Of a stretch of 42,648 bases of DNA, positions 7,539 to 13,584 are shown piece after piece. Source of the DNA: a virus; IMG/VR virus record IMGVR_UViG_3300008448_000192, positions 1 through 42,648 of that record, one strand, 5' to 3'. The notes beneath the pieces were generated by a model that was given only the letters and a program-made list of their open reading frames with translations, made no database searches and had not been told where the DNA came from. The position numbers and the translations under genes were made by a program. Position 1 is the first letter of the stretch; every line of letters starts with the position of its first letter.

Positions 7539-8519
7539 TTAAGCGAAAGTAAGAGCATACTTCATAACCTCAATAGTAGCATCCTGATTCTTACCCAACA
7601 AGTTATTGTAAGCAGCCGACTCAAAGGTAGGCTTCTTACCACGGGCAGGAATACGATGCTGCATTTCCTTAGTCACAGCATTAGCAACAAGCCACAGATT
7701 AGCAGTGCTATTAAGAGACTGCCGCTCACTATCAAAGGTATCAGACCACTTAGCAATCGTGGTAGTAGCCTTAAGGTAGTTAGTATACTCAGCCTCAGTC
7801 TGCGGATTGGCAACAATAGGAGTCTCAATCATACCCCAAACATCCATCCAGAACTTCTGGATCTCAGTCTTGGTAAACTCCTTGTTAACAAGGGCAGACA
7901 CCTTCTCTTCAAACAACTTACCAGTCTTCTGGTAGAACTTAAGAGCATCAGCCATAGCTTCCTGCTTCTTCTTGATATCACCAGTATGAGTAATACGGAA
8001 AGCCTTCTTAGCACCCGCTGCCATAGCCATACTCAAAGTATTCTGACAGACAATGCGGATACTGGTAGGCATAACAGACTTAGCAAGCGTACCATCATGG
8101 CTGTTAATAAAAGCCATGTACTTCTCAATTGGATCATTACTTCCTGCACCATCCATAGTTCCCGTCTTACAGAGAACAACAAGACGGCGACCACCATTCA
8201 TTGAGAGGGCAGACTCAACCTTAATGTCAGCACCAAGATTGTATGCCATCTCAAACACTTCGCTATTCTGAATCACCTGATAATCAGGGGACTGAATAGA
8301 CAAGATAGCGTTAGTATCATCACGAACAATAGCATTGTACTCATCAGACTGAGCATCACCAGCAAACACAGGGCCAACCTTAGAGACAGTCCAGTTAAGA
8401 CCAGCAATCTCCATAGCCTCAGTTGGACTCATATCATTCTGAATAACAACACCAAGTCCATGCCAAGCAGCTTCCTTATGAAAGACTGCGCCATCAGTAT
8501 CGGTAATATTGTGAGCCAT
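7539..8519 (-). CDS. DUF932 / TIGR03299 phage-plasmid protein
   Basis: The 326-aa product matches the DUF932 family found in phages and plasmids. It has the N-terminal AWHGLG motif (residues 18-23), central strands around a polar YMAFINSHDGT segment, and RIVCQNTLSMA, the usual R-x-V-C-x-N-T-L block. ATG 8519 is preceded by AAGGA. The biochemical function of the family is not established; DNA-modification or defence-related roles have been suggested only from context. Here it lies between small early genes and the RNA polymerase, in the early-to-middle transition region. Confidence 0.82.
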   Translation of the reverse strand: MAHNITDTDGAVFHKEAAWHGLGVVIQNDMSPTEAMEIAGLNWTVSKVGPVFAGDAQSDEYNAIVRDDTNAILSIQSPDYQVIQNSEVFEMAYNLGADIKVESALSMNGGRRLVVLCKTGTMDGAGSNDPIEKYMAFINSHDGTLAKSVMPTSIRIVCQNTLSMAMAAGAKKAFRITHTGDIKKKQEAMADALKFYQKTGKLFEEKVSALVNKEFTKTEIQKFWMDVWGMIETPIVANPQTEAEYTNYLKATTTIAKWSDTFDSERQSLNSTANLWLVANAVTKEMQHRIPARGKKPTFESAAYNNLLGKNQDATIEVMKYALTFA

Positions 8520-8527
8520 TAGTTTCC

Positions 8528-8686
8528 TTAATAGGTTTCTTCGCCATCTTCGTAGCGACCATGACGATCATTGTCGCGTACCTTACTCCGTCTATAAGGA
8601 TCAAGCTTAGGCTTGACCTTCTCCAGTTCCTTGTGCTTCTGCTTCTCTAGCAGCCGCTTCTTTCTTTTCTCTCTGTCTTCGCTCAT
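8528..8686 (-). CDS. Small basic protein, 52 aa, overlapping gene
   Basis: A frame from ATG 8686 reads MSEDREKRKKRLLEKQ, then PKLDPYRRSKVRDND and a GRYEDGEETY tail. The tail fills the otherwise empty 77-nt gap before the DUF932 gene, and its stop abuts that gene's ribosome-binding site. The lysine-rich helix followed by a DPYRR-type motif resembles small basic phage proteins. It overlaps the last 80 nt of the upstream gene in another frame. The start has only a weak ribosome-binding site, so confidence is moderate. No function is known. Confidence 0.5.
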   Translation of the reverse strand: MSEDREKRKKRLLEKQKHKELEKVKPKLDPYRRSKVRDNDRHGRYEDGEETY

Positions 8687-8909
8687 AGTTAGCAGTTGCT
8701 TCCCAAGAAATCATTGAAAGGTTTTTAAGATCATTGTAAGTAATAAACTGCGAGACAGCAGTGATAGTACCATGATCATTCTTAATCACATTAAAAGTAA
8801 AGCCATCTTCAATACCAAGATAATCCTTATAGGAAATATCCATGATAGAGACAATGCTATAATTATCCGGGCGTTCTCCAATAGTTTTAGTATACGAATT
8901 ATTAATCAT
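8607..8909 (-). CDS. Hypothetical protein, 100 aa
   Basis: Not recognised. ATG 8909 follows GAAAGG and overlaps the preceding stop as ATGA. The first 70 residues form a mixed alpha/beta region (YSIVSIMDISYKDYLG). The C-terminus is a charged Ala/Glu/Arg helix that coincides with the overlapping 52-aa gene. Cytoplasmic, with no known motif. Confidence 0.6.
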   Translation of the reverse strand: MINNSYTKTIGERPDNYSIVSIMDISYKDYLGIEDGFTFNVIKNDHGTITAVSQFITYNDLKNLSMISWEATANYERRQREKKEAAAREAEAQGTGEGQA

Positions 8910-9196
8910 TTGTACCTTTCATTCATAAGTGGATTGACAAAGACGATCTTAGTAATACATCCAAGTGGAATACAGTTTACATCGGAGACAATAGTCTTCT
9001 CTTCATCCCATGTAGCAACAAGAGTTAAATACTCTTCAGTCATTTCAAGGATACGACCAATTGATATACAAGAGTGAGGACGCATATCAATAATGTTATT
9101 GCGCTCCATCCATGAGTCAGAGTATCCTGCAATGTCTTCCCAATAAATGTAGACATCGTGATCAATGAATCGCTCAAGTGTTTCATCATGTTTCAT
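8906..9196 (-). CDS. Small beta-rich phage protein, 96 aa
   Basis: It resembles a recurrent small protein of T7-like phages. A tryptophan-containing acidic N-terminus (YIYWEDIAGYSDSW) is followed by an SH3/Sm-like strand pattern (SIGRILEMTEEYLTLVATW, then IPLGCITKIVFV). The family has no established function that I can name; the fold is inferred from the strand pattern. It starts at ATG 9196, immediately after the previous stop, and ends coupled (ATGA) to the next gene. Confidence 0.62.
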   Translation of the reverse strand: MKHDETLERFIDHDVYIYWEDIAGYSDSWMERNNIIDMRPHSCISIGRILEMTEEYLTLVATWDEEKTIVSDVNCIPLGCITKIVFVNPLMNERYK

Positions 9197-9556
9197 TTAC
9201 CACCACCCAATAACTTGTCCATTATTTTCCTTTATAACTGTAAACCAATCAAGCAGTCCTTTAACTTCTTTCAAAGAAAAACCCCATGACTTATGTAAAG
9301 TATACACAGCATTAGTATTAGTGGGATCGGCAGCACCTGCGTAGTATACACTAAGTTGCGTTACGATGCGCTGCAAATCTTTAGTGGGAAGTTTCTCCTG
9401 ATAAACATCAACATCACAAATGTCGCTGATAAATTTAGCATAAACTTTACCACGAATACTAGACTGACCATCAGTAAACATACTGCCACACAGAACAGTA
9501 GGAAGATCCTGAAACGCTTGAGGATCAACACCATGTGCAAACAAATCAAGTCCCAT
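9197..9556 (-). CDS. Hypothetical protein, 119 aa
   Basis: Not recognised. ATG 9556 lies after AAAGGA, just downstream of the tRNA-Lys gene in transcription order. It starts MGLDLFAHG, which is reminiscent of small phage proteins beginning MGLDM-Y, and has a helical C-terminal half ending in WW. No catalytic motif is visible. It is the first protein gene after the tRNA cluster and is followed directly by the beta-rich 96-aa gene. Confidence 0.62.
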   Translation of the reverse strand: MGLDLFAHGVDPQAFQDLPTVLCGSMFTDGQSSIRGKVYAKFISDICDVDVYQEKLPTKDLQRIVTQLSVYYAGAADPTNTNAVYTLHKSWGFSLKEVKGLLDWFTVIKENNGQVIGWW

Positions 9557-9575
9557 TATAATCCTTTCTATGGAA

Positions 9576-9648
9576 TGGGTCGGGAGAGACTTGAACTCTC
9601 AACCAATTGATTAAAAGTCAACTGCTCTACCTATTGAGCTACCAACCC
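9576..9648 (-). tRNA. tRNA-Lys (anticodon UUU)
   Basis: A 73-nt cloverleaf. The acceptor stem is GGGTTGG/CCGACCC, the D-arm contains AGCTC...GAGC, the anticodon stem is GTTGA/TCAAT with loop CTTTTAA, and the T-loop is TTCAAGT. Discriminator A; CCA is not encoded. It reads AAA/AAG, matching the AT-rich phage coding sequence. Confidence 0.93.
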
Positions 9649-9651
9649 TAA

Positions 9652-9724
9652 TAGCACTGGTGGGAGTCGAACCCACACTTTATTGATTTTGAGTCAACTG
9701 TCTCTGCCTTTGGACTACAGTGCC
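9652..9724 (-). tRNA. tRNA with anticodon CAA (Leu), short variable arm
   Basis: A 73-nt cloverleaf. The acceptor is GGCACTG/CAGTGCT (first pair G-U), the anticodon stem is GTTGA/TCAAT with loop CTCAAAA, the T-arm is GTGGG/CCCAC with TTCGACT, and the discriminator is A. By codon it is leucine (UUG). The variable region is only about five nucleotides (AAAGT), whereas bacterial tRNA-Leu normally has a long variable arm, so its charging identity is less certain than that of its neighbours. Confidence 0.85.
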
Positions 9725-9729
9725 ATATA

Positions 9730-9777
9730 GATTCTATGTACCTTGGATGGGTCAAAGCCATCTGTATACATAGAATC
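9730..9777 (-). other. tRNA-like stem-loop (possible tRNA remnant or spacer RNA)
   Basis: Between two tRNA genes the minus strand forms an 11-bp stem, GATTCTATGTA/TACATAGAATC. This encloses a 5-bp stem GATGG/CCATC with a 7-nt loop CTTTGAC, the geometry of an anticodon arm (UUG if read as an anticodon). No D- or T-arm is present. It could be a degenerate tRNA, an armless tRNA-like RNA, or a processing hairpin separating the tRNAs. Confidence 0.5.
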
Positions 9778-9808
9778 CGTAATAAAAATGTACCAGTATT
9801 TCTTACAA

Positions 9809-9882
9809 CATCCCTGACAGGGATCGAACCTGTAGCCTATGACTTAGAAGGTCATTGCTCTATCCAGTTGAGCTACAGGGAT
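9809..9882 (-). tRNA. tRNA-Arg (anticodon UCU)
   Basis: A 74-nt cloverleaf. The acceptor is ATCCCTG/CAGGGAT, the D-arm starts AGCTC, the anticodon stem is ATGAC/GTCAT with loop CTTCTAA, and the T-arm has TTCGATC. Discriminator G; CCA is not encoded. It decodes AGA/AGG, codons common in this phage and often rare in higher-GC hosts. Confidence 0.94.
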
Positions 9883-9887
9883 ATACA

Positions 9888-9963
9888 TGGAAGGGGCGGG
9901 AGTTGCACCCACATATTCACGCTTATAAGGCATGCGCTCTATCTACTTTTCAGCCACCCTTCC
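9888..9963 (-). tRNA. tRNA-Ile (anticodon UAU)
   Basis: A 76-nt cloverleaf. The acceptor is GGAAGGG/CCCTTCC and the anticodon stem is CATGC/GCGTG (one G-U) with loop CTTATAA, giving UAU for the rare AUA codon. The T-arm is GTGGG/CCCGC with an unusual T-loop TGCAACT instead of TTC. Discriminator A. A directly encoded UAU anticodon avoids the need for host lysidine modification. Confidence 0.9.
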
Positions 9964-9969
9964 TATTAA

Positions 9970-10155
9970 TTACTTCTTCTTAGACGAACACTTCTTAGTT
10001 AGGCCAGCAATCTTTTTATCTTGCTCGTTAATACGTCTGTTTAGAAGATAAAACTGATCGGTAATAATATCAAACTTATTTGCAGCAACCCAGCTAATAC
10101 CAAGAATTCCAATATACGGCAACACAATAAACAAAGTTTCAAAAAACACAGTCAT
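9970..10155 (-). CDS. Single-span membrane protein, 61 aa
   Basis: Not recognised. ATG 10155 follows AAAGGA. The N-terminus holds one hydrophobic segment (about residues 4-24, FFETLFIVLPYIGILGISWV). A charged helical tail ending in KKCSSKKK follows, so the bulk of the protein should face the cytoplasm. It lies immediately upstream of the tRNA cluster in transcription order. It could be an early membrane-active host-takeover or superinfection protein, but only the membrane topology is supported. Confidence 0.65.
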   Translation of the reverse strand: MTVFFETLFIVLPYIGILGISWVAANKFDIITDQFYLLNRRINEQDKKIAGLTKKCSSKKK

Positions 10156-10167
10156 ATAGTTCCTTTC

Positions 10168-10413
10168 TTAATCGTCGTGGTCATCGTCGTTATCAGGCAA
10201 CTCTTCCCACTCATCTTCATCATCATCCCCGAGAACATCTTCATCAAGCCATTCATCGGGAACCATATCCATAAAGTAATCACCGACAGCTTCTTCCATC
10301 TCATTCATCCATTCGACTAGATCCTTATTAGGAATCTTAGTATAGTCAATACGATGTGCGTCCAACCAATCCATCCAATAGTTAAGGGTAGTATCCTGAT
10401 TAGGTTCACTCAT
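10168..10413 (-). CDS. Acidic protein, 81 aa
   Basis: Not recognised. The ATG at 10413 overlaps the preceding stop by one base (TAATG), with GAGGT upstream. It is extremely acidic, ending in DDDEDEWEELPDNDDDHDD. Small acidic early phage proteins often mimic DNA or bind basic host proteins, as T7 Ocr does, but no homology is visible and this remains a suggestion. Cytoplasmic. Confidence 0.65.
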   Translation of the reverse strand: MSEPNQDTTLNYWMDWLDAHRIDYTKIPNKDLVEWMNEMEEAVGDYFMDMVPDEWLDEDVLGDDDEDEWEELPDNDDDHDD

Positions 10414-10655
10414 TAATCGACCTCAATACGGAGAGAGACATTGCTCACATGATCATCAATAATATCAGACATCTTTTCCTTGATAGTATCCTCAAGGCTA
10501 TAGAGGAAGTCACCATTATCCATGTAGTCCTCAATGGCACGGCTGATCTTAAGGTTAATAGTATCGTTAAGATTCTTAGTAACTCGCTCAGCAATAGCCT
10601 CAGACAGAACAGCAAGAGCCTCAGTCATAGCATCAGTCTTAGTAGTGTTATCCAT
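10413..10655 (-). CDS. Hypothetical helical protein, 80 aa
   Basis: Not recognised. I start it at ATG 10655, overlapping the previous stop as TAATG; an upstream in-frame start lies inside that gene. The sequence is almost entirely helical (ALAVLSEAIAERVTKNLND, then ISRAIEDYMD, then IKEKMSDIIDDHV) with an acidic bias. There is no membrane segment. It forms a coupled pair with the acidic protein that follows. Confidence 0.65.
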   Translation of the reverse strand: MDNTTKTDAMTEALAVLSEAIAERVTKNLNDTINLKISRAIEDYMDNGDFLYSLEDTIKEKMSDIIDDHVSNVSLRIEVD

Positions 10656-10864
10656 TAGCAGCAACTTTCAATAGTGTGAATAGCCTGATTGATAAAAAGT
10701 TCCTCATCGTCAGTCAACCAGTACTGATCGTGAGTCATATGATCAAACTCATTTAGCATACTCATGCACAGATCCCTCTTCTTAGGGTCGTCCATCCAGT
10801 TATGCCTATTCTCAAAAACTTCTACAATAAAACTAATGTTATCACTTGTGATATAGGTTGTCAA
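10655..10864 (-). CDS. Hypothetical protein, 69 aa
   Basis: Not recognised. The best start is TTG at 10864, 7 nt after GGAG; the TTG seven codons further upstream has a poorer site. The product (MTTYITSDNISFIVEVF, then DDPKKRDLCMSML) is acidic and helical, ending in HTIESCC. It overlaps the upstream gene by 23 nt and couples to the next by TAATG. Confidence 0.55.
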   Translation of the reverse strand: MTTYITSDNISFIVEVFENRHNWMDDPKKRDLCMSMLNEFDHMTHDQYWLTDDEELFINQAIHTIESCC

Positions 10865-11072
10865 AGTCTTTCTCCAAGTTAGCAATCATAGGATTAAGTT
10901 TGTTACGCTCATACTCCATATACTCAGGCAGATCCTCAACAACCTTGCCGCTATCGACAAGTGTGAAGTATCCGTTAAGCTCACGCTCATCAATCATCTG
11001 TTGAAGAACTTCATATAGAAGCCACTGCTTCTCTTCATCTTCAACTTCAATCAACATAATAAGTCTCTTCAT
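10842..11072 (-). CDS. Hypothetical acidic helical protein, 76 aa
   Basis: Not recognised. The start is ATG 11072, 6 nt after AGGAG; an ATG five codons upstream lacks this spacing. The protein begins with a strand (MKRLIMLIEVED) followed by acidic helices rich in Glu and Tyr (YMEYERNKLNPMIANLEKDF). It overlaps both neighbours by 23-26 nt, part of a string of overlapping early genes. Confidence 0.62.
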   Translation of the reverse strand: MKRLIMLIEVEDEEKQWLLYEVLQQMIDERELNGYFTLVDSGKVVEDLPEYMEYERNKLNPMIANLEKDFDNLYHK

Positions 11073-11313
11073 CGGGATCTCCTGCATAATCTAGAGGCGA
11101 AATACCTGACTCAATAATTTTATCTGTGATAATATCATAGACTAGATCAAGGGGCATAACATCAGGATCAATATCATTGATACAAATACCTGCAAATAGC
11201 CATTCATTATCAGTAGGATCTATAGTCCAATTAATATCATATTCTATATCAACATAGCCATAGGCTTTAGTATAAATTTTTGTATTGTGTCTATTAGTTC
11301 TTGCTACAATCAT
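11047..11313 (-). CDS. Hypothetical protein, 88 aa
   Basis: Not recognised. ATG 11313 follows AGGAG by 5 nt and overlaps the preceding stop as ATGA. The product is acidic and beta-rich (YGYVDIEYDINWTIDPTDN, then DPDVMPLDLVYDIITDKI). It is the first gene after the second copy of the candidate phage promoter (11339-11348), which lies in the 3' end of the upstream gene. Confidence 0.65.
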   Translation of the reverse strand: MIVARTNRHNTKIYTKAYGYVDIEYDINWTIDPTDNEWLFAGICINDIDPDVMPLDLVYDIITDKIIESGISPLDYAGDPDEETYYVD

Positions 11314-11585
11314 TTAGTCTCCTGTAGTACTGTATCAGTAGCCCCAACCATTCGGCATGCAGCCGTAAGTGCTAGCGTTGGAGTTTCACCAGCACAGATT
11401 GGTTCCCATACGGGGTAATCATAGGTTAGAATCTGGGCCAACCATATATGACTGTCGTTCATTAGTACTTTCTTTACTTGAATTTGTATACCATTCTCCA
11501 AAGAGATAGGCATCTTTCGGATCTCTGAAGCCATCAATGGGGTGTTCTCCAACATACACTGTGAACCATACTCCATTGATGTCAT
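11310..11585 (-). CDS. Hypothetical protein, up to 91 aa (start uncertain)
   Basis: The conserved-looking part is an aromatic-rich C-terminal domain (WLAQILTYDYPVWEPICAGE followed by TPTLALTAACRMV). It resembles small phage proteins with a W-x-A-Q-x-L-T-Y...P-x-W-E-P-I-C pattern of unknown function. The frame is open from 11585, but the start could be ATG 11513 or 11462; none has a convincing ribosome-binding site. It overlaps the upstream 66-aa gene in another frame. Confidence 0.5.
   Translation of the reverse strand: MTSMEYGSQCMLENTPLMASEIRKMPISLENGIQIQVKKVLMNDSHIWLAQILTYDYPVWEPICAGETPTLALTAACRMVGATDTVLQETK
11335..11362 (-). promoter_or_regulatory. Candidate phage RNA polymerase promoter, copy 2
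   Basis: The minus strand reads GCCGAATGGTTGGGGCTACT. It shares CGAAT-R-GTTGGGGCTA with the copy at 17009-17018 and the ten-base core with the copy at 3353-3362. It is inside the end of the 91-aa frame and about 25 nt before the next gene. Because it overlaps coding sequence, chance identity is more possible here. Confidence 0.4.
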
Positions 11586-11619
11586 GTTCCTTTACAATAT
11601 TATAATATGAATCAGCCAT
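11419..11619 (-). CDS. Hypothetical protein, 66 aa
   Basis: Not recognised. ATG 11619 is preceded by AAGGA, and the gene begins 9 nt after the kinase-like gene. The N-terminal 45 residues form a compact aromatic domain (NGVWFTVYVGEHPIDGF, then DAYLFGEWY). The C-terminal part overlaps the next frame. Cytoplasmic, no motif known. Confidence 0.6.
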   Translation of the reverse strand: MADSYYNIVKEHDINGVWFTVYVGEHPIDGFRDPKDAYLFGEWYTNSSKESTNERQSYMVGPDSNL

Positions 11620-11627
11620 TTGTTTCC

Positions 11628-12467
11628 TTACTGAACGCAGTGATATCCAAAGTCAATACACACAAGTTCACCGTTCCAATAACCCATGTTACTAGCATGG
11701 AGATCACCACCCATAGTACGGTGGCATCCAAGAATACCAATGGCATGCCAATCATTCTGCACATGACTGATGTCAATGTTCCTTAGATTCTCATAGAGAT
11801 TATTCTTACCGTTGTACTGCTCATAGCCATTATCATCACACCAATCATGGAAGTTACAATCATCAGGATGAGAGCCAATCTCTCCGGCAATATCATTTAG
11901 GATACTACGGCTATAGATACCCATCCCATCCAAGAGATCAGAGATCTCATCATACTTATCCCACTTATGCATCTGCTCAGTAACATAGGAATTATACTCA
12001 CACATGGAGTCATCACATTCCTCAATATCCCCAACACTACCTGCTACACAAGAAAGATATCCCCAATAAGTGGTGACACTACGATTCTCTTTATTGTAAT
12101 ACTTGAAGCAGCACATACCATGAACAGGGGGAGCACAGAATGCCTCAGCTGCTGCCTTCTGTCTTTGATACATAGCAAACGCTGCTGCCTTAGCCTTACC
12201 ATCACCAATGTTTTGAGCAGTAAGTTTAATACCAAACTCTTCTTCGTTGTCTTCTTCTGCATTATTCTCAAGCCACATACATTGTGCTCCACCGTTATCA
12301 CCACGGAATGGAACATCAACCCAATAGAAAGACACCCATTCATTCAGATCAGCATCAAAAAGATACTGCTTAGGTTTATACTTCTGCCTATCAAAAGAGG
12401 GTGCGGACTTAGGAGAACGAACAATAGTATTGAACTCACCAGTAGAGTTCTTTTGAAGAATAGTCAT
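11628..12467 (-). CDS. Protein-kinase-like early protein, 279 aa
   Basis: The last 30 residues carry a kinase-type catalytic loop and metal site. GGDLHASNMGYWNG gives D255, H257 and N260, and VCIDFG gives D272-F-G. This is the D-L-H-x-x-N...D-F-G arrangement of protein and small-molecule kinases. The protein ends only five residues after DFG, so the usual C-terminal lobe is absent; T7 gp0.7-like phage kinases are likewise compact. The N-terminal two thirds are divergent and no glycine-rich loop or lysine is obvious. Early location fits a gp0.7-type role in phosphorylating host proteins, but activity is inferred. ATG 12467 follows GGAG by 7 nt. Confidence 0.6.
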   Translation of the reverse strand: MTILQKNSTGEFNTIVRSPKSAPSFDRQKYKPKQYLFDADLNEWVSFYWVDVPFRGDNGGAQCMWLENNAEEDNEEEFGIKLTAQNIGDGKAKAAAFAMYQRQKAAAEAFCAPPVHGMCCFKYYNKENRSVTTYWGYLSCVAGSVGDIEECDDSMCEYNSYVTEQMHKWDKYDEISDLLDGMGIYSRSILNDIAGEIGSHPDDCNFHDWCDDNGYEQYNGKNNLYENLRNIDISHVQNDWHAIGILGCHRTMGGDLHASNMGYWNGELVCIDFGYHCVQ

Positions 12468-12471
12468 TTAT

Positions 12472-12618
12472 TTACTCCGTTACATCGTCAATGTACCATT
12501 CAATCAGATCGCCAGCATATTTCTTCATGTCATATGATAGACATTCAATAGTAAAGTCTGCTTCGGTAGACTCAACATCCTTCACAGCAGGAAAGTCAAA
12601 CACAACATGAATCTTCAT
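12472..12618 (-). CDS. Hypothetical protein, 48 aa
   Basis: Not recognised. ATG 12618 follows GAGG, and the frame ends 4 nt before the kinase-like gene. The product starts MKIHVVFDFPAVKDVESTEA and ends in an acidic helix (YAGDLIEWYIDDVTE). It overlaps the previous small gene by 23 nt. Coding is supported by fit into the tight gene string and an intact ribosome-binding site. Confidence 0.58.
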   Translation of the reverse strand: MKIHVVFDFPAVKDVESTEADFTIECLSYDMKKYAGDLIEWYIDDVTE

Positions 12619-12733
12619 CGGTGTCATCCTCGTAATAGGTATTGATCACTATATCAATGGCATCATACCACTCATTGATAACTTCGGTTCGCTCTTCATA
12701 CAGAGCATCTACATCAGGGTAATAGTCTTCCAT
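12596..12733 (-). CDS. Hypothetical acidic protein, 45 aa
   Basis: Not recognised. The ATG at 12733 overlaps the preceding stop by one base (TAATG). The sequence is very acidic (MEDYYPDVDALYEERTEV, then YYEDDTDEDSCCV) and ends in two cysteines. It is coupled to genes on both sides. Small acidic early proteins can be inhibitors of host factors, but no evidence identifies a target. Confidence 0.55.
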   Translation of the reverse strand: MEDYYPDVDALYEERTEVINEWYDAIDIVINTYYEDDTDEDSCCV

Positions 12734-12948
12734 TAGAACTGAGTATCCATATTATAAATGTGTCCCCAACTACTCCAACGAGTACCACAACACTCACAGT
12801 ACTCATCAGTATACCAAGACTGTGCCTTAAGAATTTCCCATGCCTCATCAAGACTAAAGGCAGTCACAACAAACTCATCAGGCCCAACATAATATCCACC
12901 ACTATTGTTTTGCTGAAACACATAATGCAGATAATCATTACTTGCCAT
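12733..12948 (-). CDS. Hypothetical protein, 71 aa, with CxCC motif
   Basis: Not recognised. I start it at ATG 12948, 6 nt after AGGTGG; a longer upstream frame is a shadow of the overlapping 51-aa gene. An N-terminal aromatic region (DYLHYVFQQNNSGGYYV) is followed by a helix and a cysteine cluster, EYCECCGTRW. The cluster might bind zinc. It overlaps the upstream gene by 11 nt. Confidence 0.58.
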   Translation of the reverse strand: MASNDYLHYVFQQNNSGGYYVGPDEFVVTAFSLDEAWEILKAQSWYTDEYCECCGTRWSSWGHIYNMDTQF

Positions 12949-13093
12949 TGTAGACCACCTGCACATTAGATCCTGCGTAATTAGAAGCATAGGCAATAGC
13001 GTACCTATTAGCCTCATACTTATTACAGAAAGAAGCAAGGCACATACCATTCACGACCACATCATACACATGTTCAACGGTAGAAACGCTCAT
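12938..13093 (-). CDS. Hypothetical protein, 51 aa
   Basis: Not recognised. ATG 13093 lies 7 nt after AAGGAG. The product (MSVSTVEHVYDVVVNGMCLA, then CNKYEANRYAIAYA) is a small alpha/beta protein resembling other short early proteins in this cluster, with strand, helix and final strand (NVQVVYNG). It overlaps the 39-aa membrane gene by 20 nt. Confidence 0.58.
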   Translation of the reverse strand: MSVSTVEHVYDVVVNGMCLASFCNKYEANRYAIAYASNYAGSNVQVVYNGK

Positions 13094-13193
13094 TGACAAT
13101 CTCCTTTATCCAATTAAAGAAACCTAGATAGTCTAGGTAACAACACAGCAAGAGAGAAAGAATAGTACCTGAAACAATGAATGGAATATACAT
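13074..13193 (-). CDS. Small membrane protein, 39 aa
   Basis: The start ATG at 13193 overlaps the previous stop (TAATG). Residues 2-19 are strongly hydrophobic (YIPFIVSGTILSLLLCCY), giving one membrane span. A basic tail (WIKEIVNERFYR) follows. The coding sequence also contains a small CTAG-rich inverted repeat at 13121-13136. Function unknown; tiny membrane proteins are typical of phage early regions. Confidence 0.55.
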   Translation of the reverse strand: MYIPFIVSGTILSLLLCCYLDYLGFFNWIKEIVNERFYR

Positions 13194-13345
13194 TATCCTT
13201 CAGCCCCAAAGATGATAGCAATGATAGTAGTATCCTTATAGAGCGCACGAATAGAAAGTATTACTTCATCTTCAGTACCCGCATACACAAGATGCGTAAT
13301 CACTTCCTCATTACCAGTAACAACAGCAATATCATACGGTCCCAT
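13193..13345 (-). CDS. Hypothetical protein, 50 aa
   Basis: Not recognised. ATG 13345 follows AAGGA by 6 nt. The product (MGPYDIAVVTGNEEVITHLV, then GTEDEVILSIRAL and IIAIIFGAEG) has a strand-helix-strand pattern similar to the neighbouring 44- and 51-aa proteins. Together they may be duplicated or at least structurally similar small proteins. It couples to the membrane gene by TAATG. Confidence 0.58.
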   Translation of the reverse strand: MGPYDIAVVTGNEEVITHLVYAGTEDEVILSIRALYKDTTIIAIIFGAEG

Positions 13346-13354
13346 TGTATTCCT

Positions 13355-13489
13355 TTATGCAGAAACAACGATGTAGTTAGTACCACCACGATAGTTCATC
13401 TTCTTAGCACATTCCTCTGCATCATTACGATTGAGGAACCAAGCAACGCTAGTATACTTGCCCCATACAAAGTAACCCTTAACAGTCAT
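13355..13489 (-). CDS. Hypothetical protein, 44 aa
   Basis: Not recognised. ATG 13489 is 6 nt after AAGGA. The product (MTVKGYFVWGKYTSVAWFLN, then DAEECAKKMNYRGGTNYIVV) has a strand, a helix with DAEECAKKM, and a final strand. The helix resembles those of short phage proteins that align residues for a compact alpha/beta fold. It follows a structured untranslated segment. Confidence 0.58.
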   Translation of the reverse strand: MTVKGYFVWGKYTSVAWFLNRNDAEECAKKMNYRGGTNYIVVSA

Positions 13490-13504
13490 ATGTATTCCTT
13501 TAGA

Positions 13505-13570
13505 AAGAAAGAAAGTAATCCCTAGCCTTGTCGAAACAAGACACAGCCGAAGCCTATTCGGGATTTACCA
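13505..13570 (-). other. Structured intergenic RNA segment
   Basis: The minus strand between two small genes can fold into an outer stem AATCCC/GGGATT enclosing two hairpins: CTTGT-TTCG-ACAAG, with a stable UUCG-type loop, and CCGAA/TTCGG, which competes with the outer stem for two bases. A ribosome-binding site for the 44-aa gene follows at once. It could be a leader structure or a processing site. Confidence 0.4.
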
Positions 13571-13584
13571 AGGTGGACAAAAGA

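Noticed and set aside
7530-8204. 224-codon plus-strand frame opposite the DUF932 gene
   Set aside because: A shadow frame: the minus-strand protein has a recognised family, a ribosome-binding site and coupled neighbours.
12755-12775. Additional TAGTTGGGG match resembling the candidate promoter
   Set aside because: It matches only the first nine bases of the core region, lies inside a coding sequence and has no promoter-like placement.
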